Origin: Plasmodium brasilianum
Lineage: Eukaryota > Apicomplexa > Aconoidasida > Haemosporida > Plasmodiidae
Assembly (NCBI RefSeq): GCF_023973825.1
Contig: NC_090123.1
Span: forward strand, 789,501-853,500
Reading direction: 5' to 3'
DNA length: 64,000 nt
Positions 35,541-49,062 of the stretch are shown here, one piece after another; the stretch's first letter is position 1, and each line of letters opens with the position of its first letter. The notes beneath the pieces are model-generated. The model saw only the letters and a program-made list of their open reading frames with translations. It was not told where the DNA came from and ran no database searches. Both the position numbers and the translations under genes were made by a program.

Positions 35541-37262
35541 GCTTCCATACATATGTACATATGAACATAGGAATATGTGCATAAGTCCACATGCGTGTAG
35601 TGCTAACATTTACATGTTTAAAAAAAGAAAAAAAGAAAAATTTTCACACACAAAAGCACAAAATAAAAAGAGCTATATTATTTTTTTTTTGTTTCATTTT
35701 GTCCTATTCTGTTTCATTTTGTCCTATTCTGTTTCATTTTGTCCTATTCTGTTTCATTTTGTCCTATTCTGTTTCATTTTGCCCTATTCTGTTTCATTTT
35801 GCCCTATTCTGTTTCATTTTGCCCTATTCTGTTTCATTTTGCCCTATTCTGTTTCATTTTGTTCTATTTTGTTTCATTTTATTCTATTTTGTTTCATTTT
35901 ATTCTATTTTTTTTTATTGTTTTTTTATTTAATTTCTTGTTTTCTGCATCAGTCCTTACCAGTAGGTACATTACGCTAGAGGAACTTAACGATAAGTAAA
36001 AGGACTTCTTTACTCCCCATCTATTTGACAAAAATGAGTAAATAATTACAAGTACAAAAAAAAAAAAAAAAAAAAAAAAATATATAACTTATGAAATAAA
36101 ATAAAAAAAAGAAACATAAAATAAAAATCGCTTTGATGTATAATACTGCAGATCTATAACGACTGACACTTTCACTATTTTTATTTTTTTCATTTCACAT
36201 GTCTGCTAATCTCCCAAAAAATATGGATCCCACAAATTGTAGGAGTGAAAAAAAGGTCAGTAAATATCCGTTATGTTCAATGCCTGTATGGGTGCTTATT
36301 AGCTAGAAAAAAAAAAAAAAAAAAAAAAAAAAGGTAGCCATGAGAATTAATTACATGTGTACATATGCAACTCGCCTATCAGCTGAATCGTTAACTCATT
36401 CGTTAATTCGTTATCTCATCATTCATTCGTCAATAATTTATCATTAACCACTTCATTCGTTAATGTTTTTCTTTAAAAAAAAAGACCAATACAAGGTTAT
36501 GTACACAGATCTCTTTACCATATAAGGCAACATTGCAATTTGTATGGTATAACCAATTCCATATAGGGAATTTATCAAATGTGCTTTACCTGCAAAATGA
36601 TAAAACGTTTATTACGATAAAATGGATACGTCTGTGCGTTCTGTTGCATTGTGTTGTGTGATCCTGTGTAGTCCTATCTTGACTTACTTTTTTTTTTTTT
36701 TTTTTTTTTTTTATCGCATTAATTCATTTTAATTTCCTTTTATATGGCGGAACGAAGTAATTTTTCTTGAACGTTAAGCAAAATAAACATACGTATATAT
36801 GTACATACGAACATGTGAACATACGTACATACGAATATATGAACATACGTACATACGTACATGTGAACATACGTACATACGAATATATGAACATACGTAC
36901 ATACGAACATATGAACATACGTACATACGAACATATGAACATGTTAACTTACGAACATAGAAACATATTTATGCATGTACATAGCCCCCAGAGGAACAAA
37001 ATATAAAATAAATGGGTTCCCCATTTGAAGGATATACACGAAAAATTGCAAACAAAAATATGGACTTGCTGTTTACAGCTTTTTTGGTATTCCTGCCCTG
37101 TTCATTTAATTTAATAAATGCGTTTTTGTTTTCAAATAATTTATTTAATGTTATGATATTACCAATTGAAGAAACAAAAAATTTCCTTGTTTCGGGAAGA
37201 ACCTCCGATGGGTCATCCGCAAGGTTTTTGCTCTTATCTAGTAGAGTAGACGTAACATCCAT
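34190..37262 (-). CDS. Major facilitator superfamily transporter, six exons
   Basis: Exons on the minus strand are 37262-37040, 36589-36519, 36302-36199, 35975-35960 (16 nt), 35436-34577 and 34322-34190. All junction phases agree (1,0,2,0,2) and the product is 468 residues, a normal MFS length. The MFS signature between helices 2 and 3 reads FFGRLAD, assembled across the exon 3/4 junction. Around ten to twelve hydrophobic helices are visible, for example GYLLTFFSLLQFVGSIF, YGICLLILFGLLPILM and the last one in exon 6 (ACICLVLTTYIFVL). The exon 5 frame alone would end in a false tail (VRWHKK). Substrate unknown. The basic N-terminus (about 65 residues) is cytosolic by the usual topology. Two introns carry minisatellites. 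The ends are supported by phase and membrane pattern, not by a close homologue. Confidence 0.88.
35690..35925. repeat. 20-bp intronic minisatellite
   Basis: About eleven copies of TGTTTCATTTTGTCCTATTC with drift at both ends (GTCC, GCCC, GTTC, ATTC versions in blocks). It lies wholly in the intron between exons 4 and 5 of the MFS gene. Frames through it (F-C-P-I-L-F-H type) are not coding. Confidence 0.93.
36785..36960. repeat. Intronic minisatellite of ACATACGA/ACATATGA units
   Basis: A 24- to 32-bp higher-order array built from 8-bp words, in the first intron of the MFS gene. It is open in several frames on both strands, not coding. Confidence 0.88.
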
Positions 37263-37826
37263 TTTTTCAAATTTTTTTTAAATTGGTATTACTAGTGTTA
37301 TTGTTCGCGTTACTGCTAGCGTTATTGTTGCTGTTCTTTTTTTTTTTTTTTTTTTTTTTTCTGGTATGAACTAACAAGACCAAACGAAAAGAGAAAACAT
37401 AGAATTAAAAATTTGGACAAAAAAAAAAATTATTTATTAGTAGATAAACAATTCAAAGGGGGAAAAAAGGACAAAGCATGTTTTATTCAGCATAAAAATT
37501 AATAATAGGAAAATATAACATAATTGCAGTGTAAAAAAAAGCATGCGATATGTGTCGACGTTCGAATATTTTTTTGTAGCATCAAATGTACACATGTACA
37601 CATGCACATGTATATTTGTACATATATAAATATATAAATATATAAATATATAAATATATAAATATATATATATATATACATTTATATTTATGTGCACCTA
37701 TATACGTAAAAGAAAGTGTACATACTCTACGAAGTTACATATCATTTCAAAGGTTCAGTTCAGCTTCATTTTGTTCTTTTTCATCTTAGAGAATAATTTA
37801 TAAACGATACAGTACCATGTATTGCA

Positions 37827-37925
37827 TATTTTTTCCGCATTTTTTCCGCATTTTTTCCGCATTTTTTCCGCATTTTTTCCGCATTTTTTCCGCATTTTTT
37901 CCGCATTTTTTCCGCATTTTTTCAT
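37827..37925. repeat. 11-bp minisatellite, about eight copies
   Basis: The unit CATTTTTTCCG is repeated without change. An 11-bp unit keeps all frames open on the minus strand as K/C/G/N/A/E/M-rich strings, which explains the ORFs seen there. Confidence 0.93.
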
Positions 37926-38089
37926 CATTTTTCCTACTTTTACATTTTTGTAGATATGAGCAAATGATGACATAATGTCTAAAAATCTTTGTGGACATTT
38001 TTACCCTTTCATTTTTTCTGTTCTATATCACGCCCATTTTTTTTTTGTGGGGAGGGAAAGTAAAGAAAGATAAAAAAAAAAATTAAAAA

Positions 38090-38218
38090 AATAATAAAAA
38101 TAAAAAAAATAATAAAAATAATAAAAATAATAAAATTAATAAAAATAAAAAAAATAATAAAAATAATAAAAATAATAAAAATAATAAAAATAATAAAAAT
38201 AATAAAAATAAATAATAT
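38090..38218. repeat. 9- to 12-bp A-rich array (AATAATAAA)n
   Basis: A run of AATAATAAA/AATAAA words. The minus strand reads as I/F repeats. Not coding. Confidence 0.85.
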
Positions 38219-39122
38219 AAAAAACAAAAATTAAAAATAACAAATGGAAAAAGTTAAGAATTTCATTTTGCGAAATGTGTTATGTTCTTACTAAAATTTT
38301 GTTCCTTAGCTTTTCCGTTCTGCGGTAAATACGGAACAGGAGCATGTTCGTAAGTGCATGGATATATCAATGCATGAAATAATGCATACGCTAATAGTTA
38401 CTAACGTTAAAGTAACCATTTCGCTTTAATTATTTTTTACCCTTCCCTTCGATTTTGCTTCTACATGATTTGAATTAATTTCTGAACACGTGAGCCTTGT
38501 ATACAAGCTGAATAGTGCTTTTTAGAGATGATGGAAAAAAGGAAAAAAAAAAAAAGAAAAAAAATTCCCATTTGCATATTTACAAACACAAATGTAAGCT
38601 TATACGTCACATTAAGACCATGCTTGCAAATCCAATTTTTTCAAAAAGAAAAAAAAAAAAAAAAAAATTGTAATACCATTTTGATATGATAAGCCCAGTT
38701 TTTTGAAATTATTCATCGAGTTACTATTTCACCTATGCGCATAATATTGTTCATACTAGGTAAGTATAAATATATATGCATATATATATATATATGATGG
38801 GTATATATTTCTAATAATCCTTTTTTGTTTGCCATTTTTTCCATAAATATTATTATGCATAATAAAATATATAACTTCTCTTTGTTCGCGTAATTTTCGC
38901 AAGAACACATTACGTATGGCAACTTAGGAACCAGCTTGAATTTGTATTTCTTTATCTTCCATTTGCGGACCCCTTGCTTGACCTTTGTTCAGTTGCAGCA
39001 TATATTTTTTTTTTAGCTGTTACTTACCCTTTGCCTAGTTACTGCTTAACTTTTGCTCAGCTACCACTTACCCTGTGCTCGGTTTCCGCTCACTTTTATC
39101 GATTTTTTTACTACTTGAAAAA

Positions 39123-40214
39123 ATGTCAACCACCAATCCAACTAGCGAAACTACTGAATGGGATGACTTGCAGAGGAAATTTGGAAATCTGCCTCCATTG
39201 GAAAAAGAAATAAAAGAGGAAGAGATATATTTAAAAAATATTGATAAGCTGGAAAATGTAAACCCTTTAGAAAAGAAGAATTTAAACGAGTTAACATTAA
39301 TAGAAGAAAATTGTATAGATGAAGAGTATTTAAAAATTATTGAAAAATACAAAACTGATCGTATAAATGAGATTAATAGAAATAGAGCTTTTGAAATTTA
39401 TGGAGAGCTGTATGATATATCGAAGGATAATTTTCTTCGAGAAATTAATGAAGCTAGTAAGAGAAATCCATTGAATGAGTATATGGAAAAAACGGTAGAA
39501 GAAAGTACAAAAGGAGATGAAGATGAAGAAGAATATGTTGAATATGATGAAGGAGATAAGTACCAACGAAAAGATGAAGAAGCAATTTTAAAAAAAAAAA
39601 AAAGTGTAAAAGGTACTCACGTTGTTTTACATTTATATTCAGACAATGTTATATCATGCACAATTTTAAATAATATTTTAAAACAAATGGCTAATAAACA
39701 TAAATATATAAAATTTACAAAAGGTGTATATAACAAAATTATAGAAAATTATCCAGAGTCAAAACTACCTACCATTTTAATTTATTATAACGGTTCTTGT
39801 ATACATCAAATATGTAACATGGTAAATTATATAAAAGGAGGTACAAACAAATTGAATATTAAATCTGTTGAAAAATTTTTAAGTAAATATGATATTTTAA
39901 AGCATAACAATTATATGCACTCTGAGGGGAGAAGGAATAATGAGAACTCACCTGTGAACTCAGACGCGAACTCAAACACGAACTCATATGCATCCTCAGA
40001 TGATGATAATGATAATAATAATAATAATGAGAGTTATAAAAAAAAAAAAATTAGAAGCACAAAAAAGCATTACACATCATTTAACATGTTTAGAAGTAAA
40101 TATAAGACGAGCGAAGACGAGGAAGGAGACTTCTCCTCTCACGAAAAGAACGTCAAATCCATTGGTTACTCCTCGTCCCTCTTAGATAACAAAATTAAGC
40201 GAAGCAATTTTTAG
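39123..40214 (+). CDS. Phosducin-like protein (PhLP2/PDCL3 type)
   Basis: A single exon of 363 residues from ATG 39123 (the reading frame extends upstream, but the conserved start is MSTTNPTSETTEWDDLQRKF). The N-terminal helix carries the family pattern 'EWDDLQRKFGNLPP'. A central R-I-N-E-I-N-R helix precedes an acidic stretch. Then comes a thioredoxin-like domain without redox cysteines, at about residues 175-285 (VVLHLYSDNVISCTILNNIL … YPESKLPTILIYYNG … KGGTN). This family works with the CCT/TRiC chaperonin in folding actin, tubulin and other clients. The C-terminal 75 residues are an N/S/K-rich tail, common as lineage-specific padding in Plasmodium. It converges on the pseudouridine synthase gene. 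Confidence 0.88.
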   Translation: MSTTNPTSETTEWDDLQRKFGNLPPLEKEIKEEEIYLKNIDKLENVNPLEKKNLNELTLIEENCIDEEYLKIIEKYKTDRINEINRNRAFEIYGELYDISKDNFLREINEASKRNPLNEYMEKTVEESTKGDEDEEEYVEYDEGDKYQRKDEEAILKKKKSVKGTHVVLHLYSDNVISCTILNNILKQMANKHKYIKFTKGVYNKIIENYPESKLPTILIYYNGSCIHQICNMVNYIKGGTNKLNIKSVEKFLSKYDILKHNNYMHSEGRRNNENSPVNSDANSNTNSYASSDDDNDNNNNNESYKKKKIRSTKKHYTSFNMFRSKYKTSEDEEGDFSSHEKNVKSIGYSSSLLDNKIKRSNF

Positions 40215-40285
40215 AAAGAAAAAAATATTTAGCTGTTGGGAGAAAAGGTAAATAGAATGACGTAGTATGGATTATTACTTCTTCA

Positions 40286-40316
<31 letters not shown>

Positions 40317-40553
40317 TGGGCATTTTTACAAATGAACTTTTCATGACTGTAAAAATGGAGTAGCAGCGCTGTGTTCGTATAAGGGGGAGGCACTTAAACC
40401 CATACACAAACGAGCTTATCCATGAGCTTACACATTAATACACATATGTATGTACGCACTTCCGATTTGCTAACCCAGCAAGACTTTAATAGCCGAGCAA
40501 ATTATACCACTACACAGAAACACCGCTATTCTAAGGAGTAACATCTAATAAAT

Positions 40554-40586
<33 letters not shown>

Positions 40587-40748
40587 CAAAACAAACAATA
40601 AAAAAAAGAGACTGTTAAAAATAATGAAGCACAACGAAAAATACATACGTGTGTATATACATATGTACATATATCTGGAGATTAAAAGTATACTTATTAA
40701 CACGCGCTTGTTCTCCATTCAGACAACTGTAATAGATAGTAGCCTAGT
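40215..40748. other. Convergent 3' interval
   Basis: Two poly-A/T tracts (about 40290-40316 and 40556-40586) and mixed sequence. No gene seen. Confidence 0.5.
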
Positions 40749-42593
40749 CTAATTGGAAAGAATCGATGCGTTGATGGTGCTTCGAAGAGCAGGGGGAAAC
40801 AATACCTTGCTTAAACATAGCCCCTGAGAAGGAGCACATAATTTTACTTTGAGTGGTATAGACGAATATAACGCATCTTTGACATCCTGAATTTTTAAAA
40901 GCCCAACACCAATTTGAACAAGAGTACCTATTATTATTCTAACCATATGATATAAGAACCTATCTCCTTGAATAACAAATTGATATAAATTATTTCGTAT
41001 TTTGTATACATCCAAAAAGTGTATATTACAATAGGTATTAATTTTTCTTAATTTCTCAGTTCCCTTTAAAGTACTTCGAAAACATTCAAAATTATGATAA
41101 CCCACAAACAATTTGGAGCATTTTTTAATTTTATCTATATCGCATGAAATATGCAACCTTGTTTCTTCTACGTTATTCATTATATTCAGACTGTGCGTTA
41201 TGTTGGCATATCTACTTTTTAAATTTTCATTAAACAGGTCGATTACTTGGTTGTCCATTTGATTATCCACTTGGTTGCCCATTTGATTATCCACTTGGTT
41301 GTCCATTTGATTATCCACTTGGTTGTCCATTTGATTATCCACTTGGTCATCCATTTGGTTATCCACTTGGTCATCCATTTGGTTATCCACTTGGTCATCC
41401 ATTTGTTTCTTCTCCGTTACAGTGGGGCATTCATTCATGTTGACAGAACTTGACATATTATCTACGCAATTTTGTTTGTTTGGCAATATGGAGTCTAATC
41501 CATCCTCTGCCTGGTTTTCAATCTTTAATCTTTCAAGTGAATCAATGCAGTTGCCTCTGTTTGCCTTTACCTCTTGACACTCACATGAATCAACATTTTC
41601 ATCAAAAAGGAAATTTAAATTTGGTTCAATACTACATTTAGAGCTTGACTTGCCTTGCGCACCACACCCCCCATTGCTGCTACTGCCTCCAGTACCACTA
41701 GTACCGCTAATGCCGGCACAGTTCGTATTCTTCTTCAGTAGAAAGGAAAACCGAGGATCATCGTACAACTGCCAGGCATAGTTTCTTTCGAATGGCTGAC
41801 TAGGTACTCTAACATCTAAATTGTAAACATAAATTTTGCCAAAATTATGATATCTCACATTAAAATTAGCACATGGGGAATTAAGTACTCCTAAAACTTT
41901 AATATCTTTATTTAATATACTGTTTAATGCTCTTTTTATTTGTATCATATTTCCATTGCAAGGTGGTTTCCTTTCGTAAGATATATACTGACATATGTAT
42001 TCTTTTGCATGCACTCCTTTATCTGTTCTACTTACTCCTATAAAATCGAATGGTTTTAAAGAGTTCGGTTCAGTATCTAAATGAGGTATAATAGTTTCAT
42101 AGTACCCATGTATTTTTAAAATACTATTCAATAACGTGTTCTGTACTGTCCTAAATTTATATTCATCCTTTTTTTTAATTCTGTTTACACTTTTATAATT
42201 CTTCACTGCATTTAAATATACTTGACTACCATTTTCTACTCCTGTCCAACCGCTATAATTTGTACCATCGAAATCAACAACTATGAGAATGTTCGTTAAT
42301 TTTTCCCTATTTGGTGAGCATGTTTGTATATGCGTTTCGGTGTTAGCGTCAACATTAGCATTCGCGCCTACATTAGTGTCAATATTTACATCCGCACTAT
42401 TACTCATTATCATGCTACTCTTATTTTCCCTTTTTACCTTACTCAACTTTTTTATTCCAAAATGTACTACCACAGACTGACGGTCCACATACATTAATGT
42501 TTCTCTTCTAATTCTGTTGTATATCCTCTTACTATGTATCTTTACTTTTAAGATGATGCATAATACATATAGTAACAGACGAAAAAGAATCAT
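40749..42593 (-). CDS. tRNA pseudouridine synthase, TruA family
   Basis: A single exon of 614 residues. The N-terminus MILFRLLLYVLCIILKVKI is hydrophobic and followed by a basic region, so organelle (apicoplast) targeting is possible. The catalytic motif GVSRTDKGVHA gives the nucleophile at about Asp191. Upstream is VDFDGTNYSGW, downstream FNVRYHNFGKIYVYNLD, and the C-terminal half has FVIQGDRFLYHMVRIIIGT, as in TruA/PUS1-3. These enzymes isomerise uridine to pseudouridine in tRNA (anticodon stem-loop positions 38-40 in TruA). A low-complexity insert at about residues 300-455 includes an eight-residue repeat around QMDNQVDN (24-bp DNA units at about 41245-41400). The exact tRNA target cannot be read from the sequence. 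Confidence 0.92.
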   Translation of the reverse strand: MILFRLLLYVLCIILKVKIHSKRIYNRIRRETLMYVDRQSVVVHFGIKKLSKVKRENKSSMIMSNSADVNIDTNVGANANVDANTETHIQTCSPNREKLTNILIVVDFDGTNYSGWTGVENGSQVYLNAVKNYKSVNRIKKKDEYKFRTVQNTLLNSILKIHGYYETIIPHLDTEPNSLKPFDFIGVSRTDKGVHAKEYICQYISYERKPPCNGNMIQIKRALNSILNKDIKVLGVLNSPCANFNVRYHNFGKIYVYNLDVRVPSQPFERNYAWQLYDDPRFSFLLKKNTNCAGISGTSGTGGSSSNGGCGAQGKSSSKCSIEPNLNFLFDENVDSCECQEVKANRGNCIDSLERLKIENQAEDGLDSILPNKQNCVDNMSSSVNMNECPTVTEKKQMDDQVDNQMDDQVDNQMDDQVDNQMDNQVDNQMDNQVDNQMGNQVDNQMDNQVIDLFNENLKSRYANITHSLNIMNNVEETRLHISCDIDKIKKCSKLFVGYHNFECFRSTLKGTEKLRKINTYCNIHFLDVYKIRNNLYQFVIQGDRFLYHMVRIIIGTLVQIGVGLLKIQDVKDALYSSIPLKVKLCAPSQGLCLSKVLFPPALRSTINASILSN

Positions 42594-43418
42594 ATTAATT
42601 TTTAAAACATATCCTCCTTTTTATTACATTTTACGCAGTCAAAAAATGAAAGCATATTGAAATGATCATTTTTAACGCATGTATGGATGAAGATGTCCTG
42701 AGTGGGCAGACAAGCCAATGGAACATATACACATATGTTAGACGTATGTCTACCCACGAGCGTGTATTAGAAATATGTAATAAGTAGATTTACATATACA
42801 TACTTATGTAAACATATGTGCATCATCCGATACAGGCATGTATTTATGCAAAATATTCAATGCCTATTCGCTAGTCAGCTGATCAATCATTTCGGTGTAC
42901 ATAACTCTACTTAAAAGCCTATCGAATAATGTTCATCCAAGTTACAACTGCATCATCTGATGTCGTCATATCAAGCTAAAGTATACCTTGTTATAACATC
43001 TAACATATAACATATAACATCTAACATATAACATCTAACATATAACATATAACATCTAACATATAACATCTAACATATAACATATAACATCTAACATATA
43101 ACATATAACATATAACATCTAACATATAACATATAACATATAACATCTAACATATAACATATAACATCTAACATATAACATATAACATCTAACATATAAC
43201 ATCTAACATATAACATATAACATATCATGCCGTATTATTTTGTATATTCAACGGACATATAAAATAATGGGCATTTGAGTTCGGGCAAATATTTATCTTA
43301 GCAACAGATTTTTATTTTAATAAGCAAAATACAAACTTCAAAAAAATATACCCTATAGGCATAAACGTGGTATTAATCGTCTACCTTTTTTTAAATACAT
43401 ACGTACGTAAATACAGAA

Positions 43419-43465
<47 letters not shown>

Positions 43466-44194
43466 TATATATATATAGGTATATATACGTATATAATATA
43501 TCATACATATTTTTATATGCGGGCCACCATCGAATTAGATGAGTTGTATAAATAAAGCGATGCAAAATAGAACAGCAAAAAAAGAAATAAAGAGGGGTAA
43601 CAAGTTAATATATTTCATAATAACAATTTTTTAAAAGTATTATTCACCTGGAGCTATTTGGCGTTATAACGAATGAAATAATTACATGAAAAAAAAAAAA
43701 AAAATTAAAAGCTCTTTTCTTCGTAATTCGAATGAGCCTTTTTCTCTTTTCATAATTACCACGCTTTTAAAATTTTAAAATTTTTTGAAAAGATGTAAAA
43801 TGGTAGGGTACATGCATGCATACACAGCTACACCTATATACATACAAATAAACCGTGTAATTCTATACCTATATACACGGTATAATTATGTACTCCTACA
43901 TATACACGCTATAGTTACATATATACCCTTATCCCTATAACATGCGTGCACATATTTTTTTTCCCTATCTAAAAAATTGTTATGTAAAAGGAGAACTTTA
44001 CAAGGATAATCCCAATGGCAAAGGATATTATAAATAATAAAAAAAAAAAAAAAAAAGCTTTTATTTACGAAATTTTTTTTTTTTTCTTTTTTGTTCTACT
44101 ATTTTGAAAATTGAAACGAATTTGTAAATTTGCCTTAAAGTAGTTATCCAAAAATTAATTATGCCTTCCGTACATATACATACATAATAAGAGC

Positions 44195-44235
<41 letters not shown>

Positions 44236-45526
44236 AAATGTAACCTACGTATACATATATTTACGTACATATTATAAGAATGTTCGTAGGTAACGGCGTA
44301 GTATTATATATTTCTATTATAATATTAGTGAATATATACTGTTAGCATTTGTGAAACAGTTCCAAGTGACGAAAGAGGTTTTTTCGTGTGAACATAATAA
44401 TGCATAGAGAGTTACCCTTATCGAAGAATTTCATTAAGATATTGTAATGATATATTATAAATTACTCCTATATAAAAAAGAAAAAAAAATTATTTTTATT
44501 TTTTTTTTTTATTTTATTTCATTATGGTCTTTTAACTTTTCCCAGTTGAAACAATACAAAAAAAAAAAAAAAAATAAAAATAAAAAAATACCACACTGTG
44601 AAGAAGGTACGAAATACCCCCATATTACAGATATAAATATACATATAATATATACGTATAATCTACATTTCTTTGTTATTTATGTGTTCTCTGGAGCCTC
44701 AATGGAATAATATATACATGCATATATATATACATATACGTATATATTTGTATACATAACAACGTAATGATCAAATAATCATCAACTGATAGTTTTTTAT
44801 TTTTTTTCTCCATTTTAGTAGTAATCATAAATATTGTTTTCTTTTTTCTATGTATTTCTACCCGCAGTAATTTAACTTCGCTTTTCTGTTCACACCCTTG
44901 CGTACAGTACAATTTTAACATAAAAAAAAAAAAAATTATAAAATGATAACACAAGATAAGAAAAGATAATGTAAAATAAAATAAAGAATAAAGTTGTGTA
45001 TTTTTTGTTCTCACTTTGCAAATTATTAAAAATTGTAGCTTTAAAAAATCAAAAGGAAAAAAACAAATAACTGGTACAAGCAAATATATTATAAACGTTT
45101 AAAACTGTCAGCGGGGGGGAGCCTTGTTAATACGTATATTGCGTACGTACGTACGTACTTATATATATATATATTTATACATATATATATATATATATAT
45201 GTATGTATAAATATATATATGTATGTGTATTCGTATGTACGTTTTATTTTATTTTTTTATTGCATATGTAATTTTGTATATTTAAAAAAAACAAAATAAA
45301 ATAAATAAGTAAAACACATTTAATATAATTCATTTAATTTATATAATTCATTTAATTTATATAATTCATTAAAACACTGATGAACGAAAGTTCAACAAAA
45401 AATTAACGAGAACGTAAACACAGTTATAAGTAAGTTTGTAGTTACGAAAAAGCAGCTTTGTACATTAACATTTCTATATACATAAATAAATACATTCGTG
45501 AGTACATATAACACCATTTCGCTATT
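42594..45526. other. Divergent interval between pseudouridine synthase and uS11
   Basis: Promoter regions of both genes, with a minisatellite (42995-43225), TA repeats (43420-43465, 45150-45220) and poly-A tracts. Two very short coding-like segments occur on the plus strand: ATG at 44280 with a splice to 44346-44407 (about 23 residues), and ATG at 44402 (MHRELPLSKNFIKI). Neither can be extended with matching phase. Confidence 0.4.
42995..43225. repeat. Minisatellite of ATATAACAT/CTAACAT words
   Basis: About 22 copies of a 9-bp word (ATATAACAT or ATCTAACAT) in irregular alternation. Noncoding. Confidence 0.93.
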
Positions 45527-46770
<1,244 letters not shown>

Positions 46771-47751
46771 ATTATTATTTTATATTTACATTATAAAGAA
46801 AAAAAAAAATGTGATTACTTTTTTTTTTTTTTTTTTTTTCTTGACTAATTATGGTTAAATATATGAACATATATTTGTTTTTACAAATTAAAGTGTTATA
46901 ATAGAAATAAAGTTTTGTACCCAATACGTTACAGTTATAAAGAAGAAATGGGGAAATATATATCATGAATTACCATACTTTTTAATTTCTTAGAGAATAT
47001 AAATTTTATTATGAATATTAATAAAAATTTGAATTTTTATTAAGAATATTTTATTCATGCTTTTTTATTTTTTTATCTGTTTTTTCTCATACGTACACAC
47101 TCGTGCTTATAATGTGTGTATGTAAAAATATCCATAGGCATACAATATGTCCACTTGTGTACGCATGAACAGTTATTTATGAATATATATATATTATTTC
47201 ATATATTTATAAATTCATATATATATTTATAGCATTACTTTTGCAATTTAAAAAACTTAAAATTTTCACATTTTTAATAAGTTTATATTTTTTTACCCAT
47301 ATGATGAAAAGTTAGGGTTTTTTCCTATCCTTTCGCGAAGATATGTACATGTACATATTTGTATGCACGTTTGCACGCACACAAATATATGTTAGCAATT
47401 TTACAAAAAGGATGAGGTCAAAGGGGCTTTAAATATTCACCTATTAACGCAGCAGAATAATAGGAGGCGTTTTGAGAAGAAGGATTTACTCGTTTTAACG
47501 CATCGTATAACTGTAATGTTGTTTGTACACGTTCGGTGTAAATTCATATATATATGTGCGTGCATGAACAAAGAACGACACGTATGCAATGAGAAAAAAA
47601 TAAAAAAGGCGGTCATACAATTTAAAAGAATATTTGACCACTTACTGGATTAATATAATACGTAATGAAAACAAAATTTTTTTATTGCGATGAGATGGCA
47701 AATTGGGACATTTTTACAGTATACTACTATTTGTTATCCTTATTTGATGTT

Positions 47752-48033
47752 CATATTTGTTGCTCTCATTTGCTGTTCTCATTTGTTGCTCTCATTTGAT
47801 GTTCATATTTGTTGCTCTCATTTGCTGTTCTCATTCGTTGCTCTCATTTGCTGTTCTCATTCGTTGTTCTCATTTGCTGTTCTCATTTGTTGCTCTCATT
47901 TGCTGTTCTCATTCGTTGCTCTCATTTGCTGTTCTCATTCGTTGTTCTCATTTGCTGTTCTCATTTGTTGCTCTCATTTGCTGTTCTCATTCGTTGCTCT
48001 CATTTGCTGTTCTCATTTGTTCTCATTTCTTTT
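47752..48033. repeat. 24-bp minisatellite (two related 12-bp halves)
   Basis: The unit is CTCATTTGCTGTTCTCATTTGTTG with C/T variants, about eleven copies. It is open in all three plus frames (CCSHLLFSF…), which explains the long overlapping ORFs. The minus strand contains no GT donor within it. Confidence 0.92.
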
Positions 48034-48732
48034 TTATAAAAAGAAATATATTATAATATTGTAAAAAGCTACTAAAACAATCAGTGCAGTTCTTTTTACT
48101 CATTTTCGTAAAATTCCTTATGATCCAAGCACATCACACTGTTCATATCCTTAACTGTACAAATTAATAATTTCATTTAAAATTTAATAAAGATAAAGAG
48201 AAACACTTGTCGGATAACTCATAAATGAAAAATAATGCATGTCTTGAAAAAGAAAAAAAAAAAAAAAAATATAAACATGTACACATATATATATGTGTAT
48301 GATACGGAAGACTCTTAAATTATTCCCGCAGAAGGAAACTTACAGACGAGTGGACCCACGAATGCCTAGCGAGTTTTGTACCCTTTTAATTTGGTAAAAT
48401 TGTTGATAAAATTTTTTTTTTTTTTGTATTATTATTATGAAAACGTTACACAATATTTTTTTGCAGACTCCTCTTTTTATATCCGCTGATGTAGTGTGTG
48501 CATATTCTTAACGTTGTAAATGTCTAAATAAAAATGAACAAAATAAGGTCTCTATTTATTTCTTAACATTAGAGTTGACGAGTGATAAAACGAATAAGAT
48601 TATTAACAAACAAAATTTTGCACATTATACGAAATTGACAAAAAAAAAAAAAAAAAAAAAAAGTATCATTCTTTCCACGGAAAAATGTTGTACACAAAAT
48701 ATTTTGCGCAGATTTATGGTTAATTAAAAAAA

Positions 48733-49062
48733 AAAAAGAAAATATAACATAGTAAAATATAATATAGTAAAATATAATACAGTATAATATGGTAAAATAT
48801 AATAAAATATAATACAGTATAATATGGTAAAATATAGTAAAATATAATACAGTATAGTAAAGTAAAATATAATGAAATGTAATACAGTATAATATAGTAA
48901 AATATAGTAAAATATAATACAGTATAGTAAAGTAAAATATAATAAAATATAATACAGTATAATATAGTAAAATATAGTAAAATATAATACAGTATAGTAA
49001 AGTAAAATATAATAAAATATAATACAGTATAATATAGTAAAATATAGTAAAATATAATTACA
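48733..49062. repeat. Higher-order AATATAATA-type minisatellite
   Basis: Short words (AATATAGTAA, AATATAATACAGTATAATA) are arranged in a repeat of roughly 70 bp, about four and a half copies. It is open on minus as Y/I/L/F strings, noncoding. Confidence 0.88.

Larger units (their letters stand above)
37263..39122. other. Divergent interval between MFS and phosducin-like genes
   Basis: Probable promoter region for both genes. It contains two minisatellites (listed), TA repeats and poly-A/T tracts. No gene recognised. Confidence 0.5.

Noticed and set aside
35455..35979. Plus-strand ORFs of 86-174 residues (F-C-P-I-L-F-H repeats)
   Set aside because: They read an intronic minisatellite and exon DNA of the MFS gene in antisense.
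36199..36302. Suspected frameshift in MFS exon 3 at a T run
   Set aside because: A recount gives seven T, which keeps the frame and yields the expected FFGRLAD motif. No frameshift is present.
44280..44440. Tiny plus-strand segments (MFV + AFVKQFQVTKEV…; MHRELPLSKNFIKI)
   Set aside because: Peptides of 14-23 residues with no phase-compatible continuation. Could be chance.
47690..48064. Three overlapping plus-strand ORFs of 76-124 residues
   Set aside because: All three frames of a 24-bp minisatellite are open with cysteine/serine/phenylalanine repeats. No unique protein sequence.
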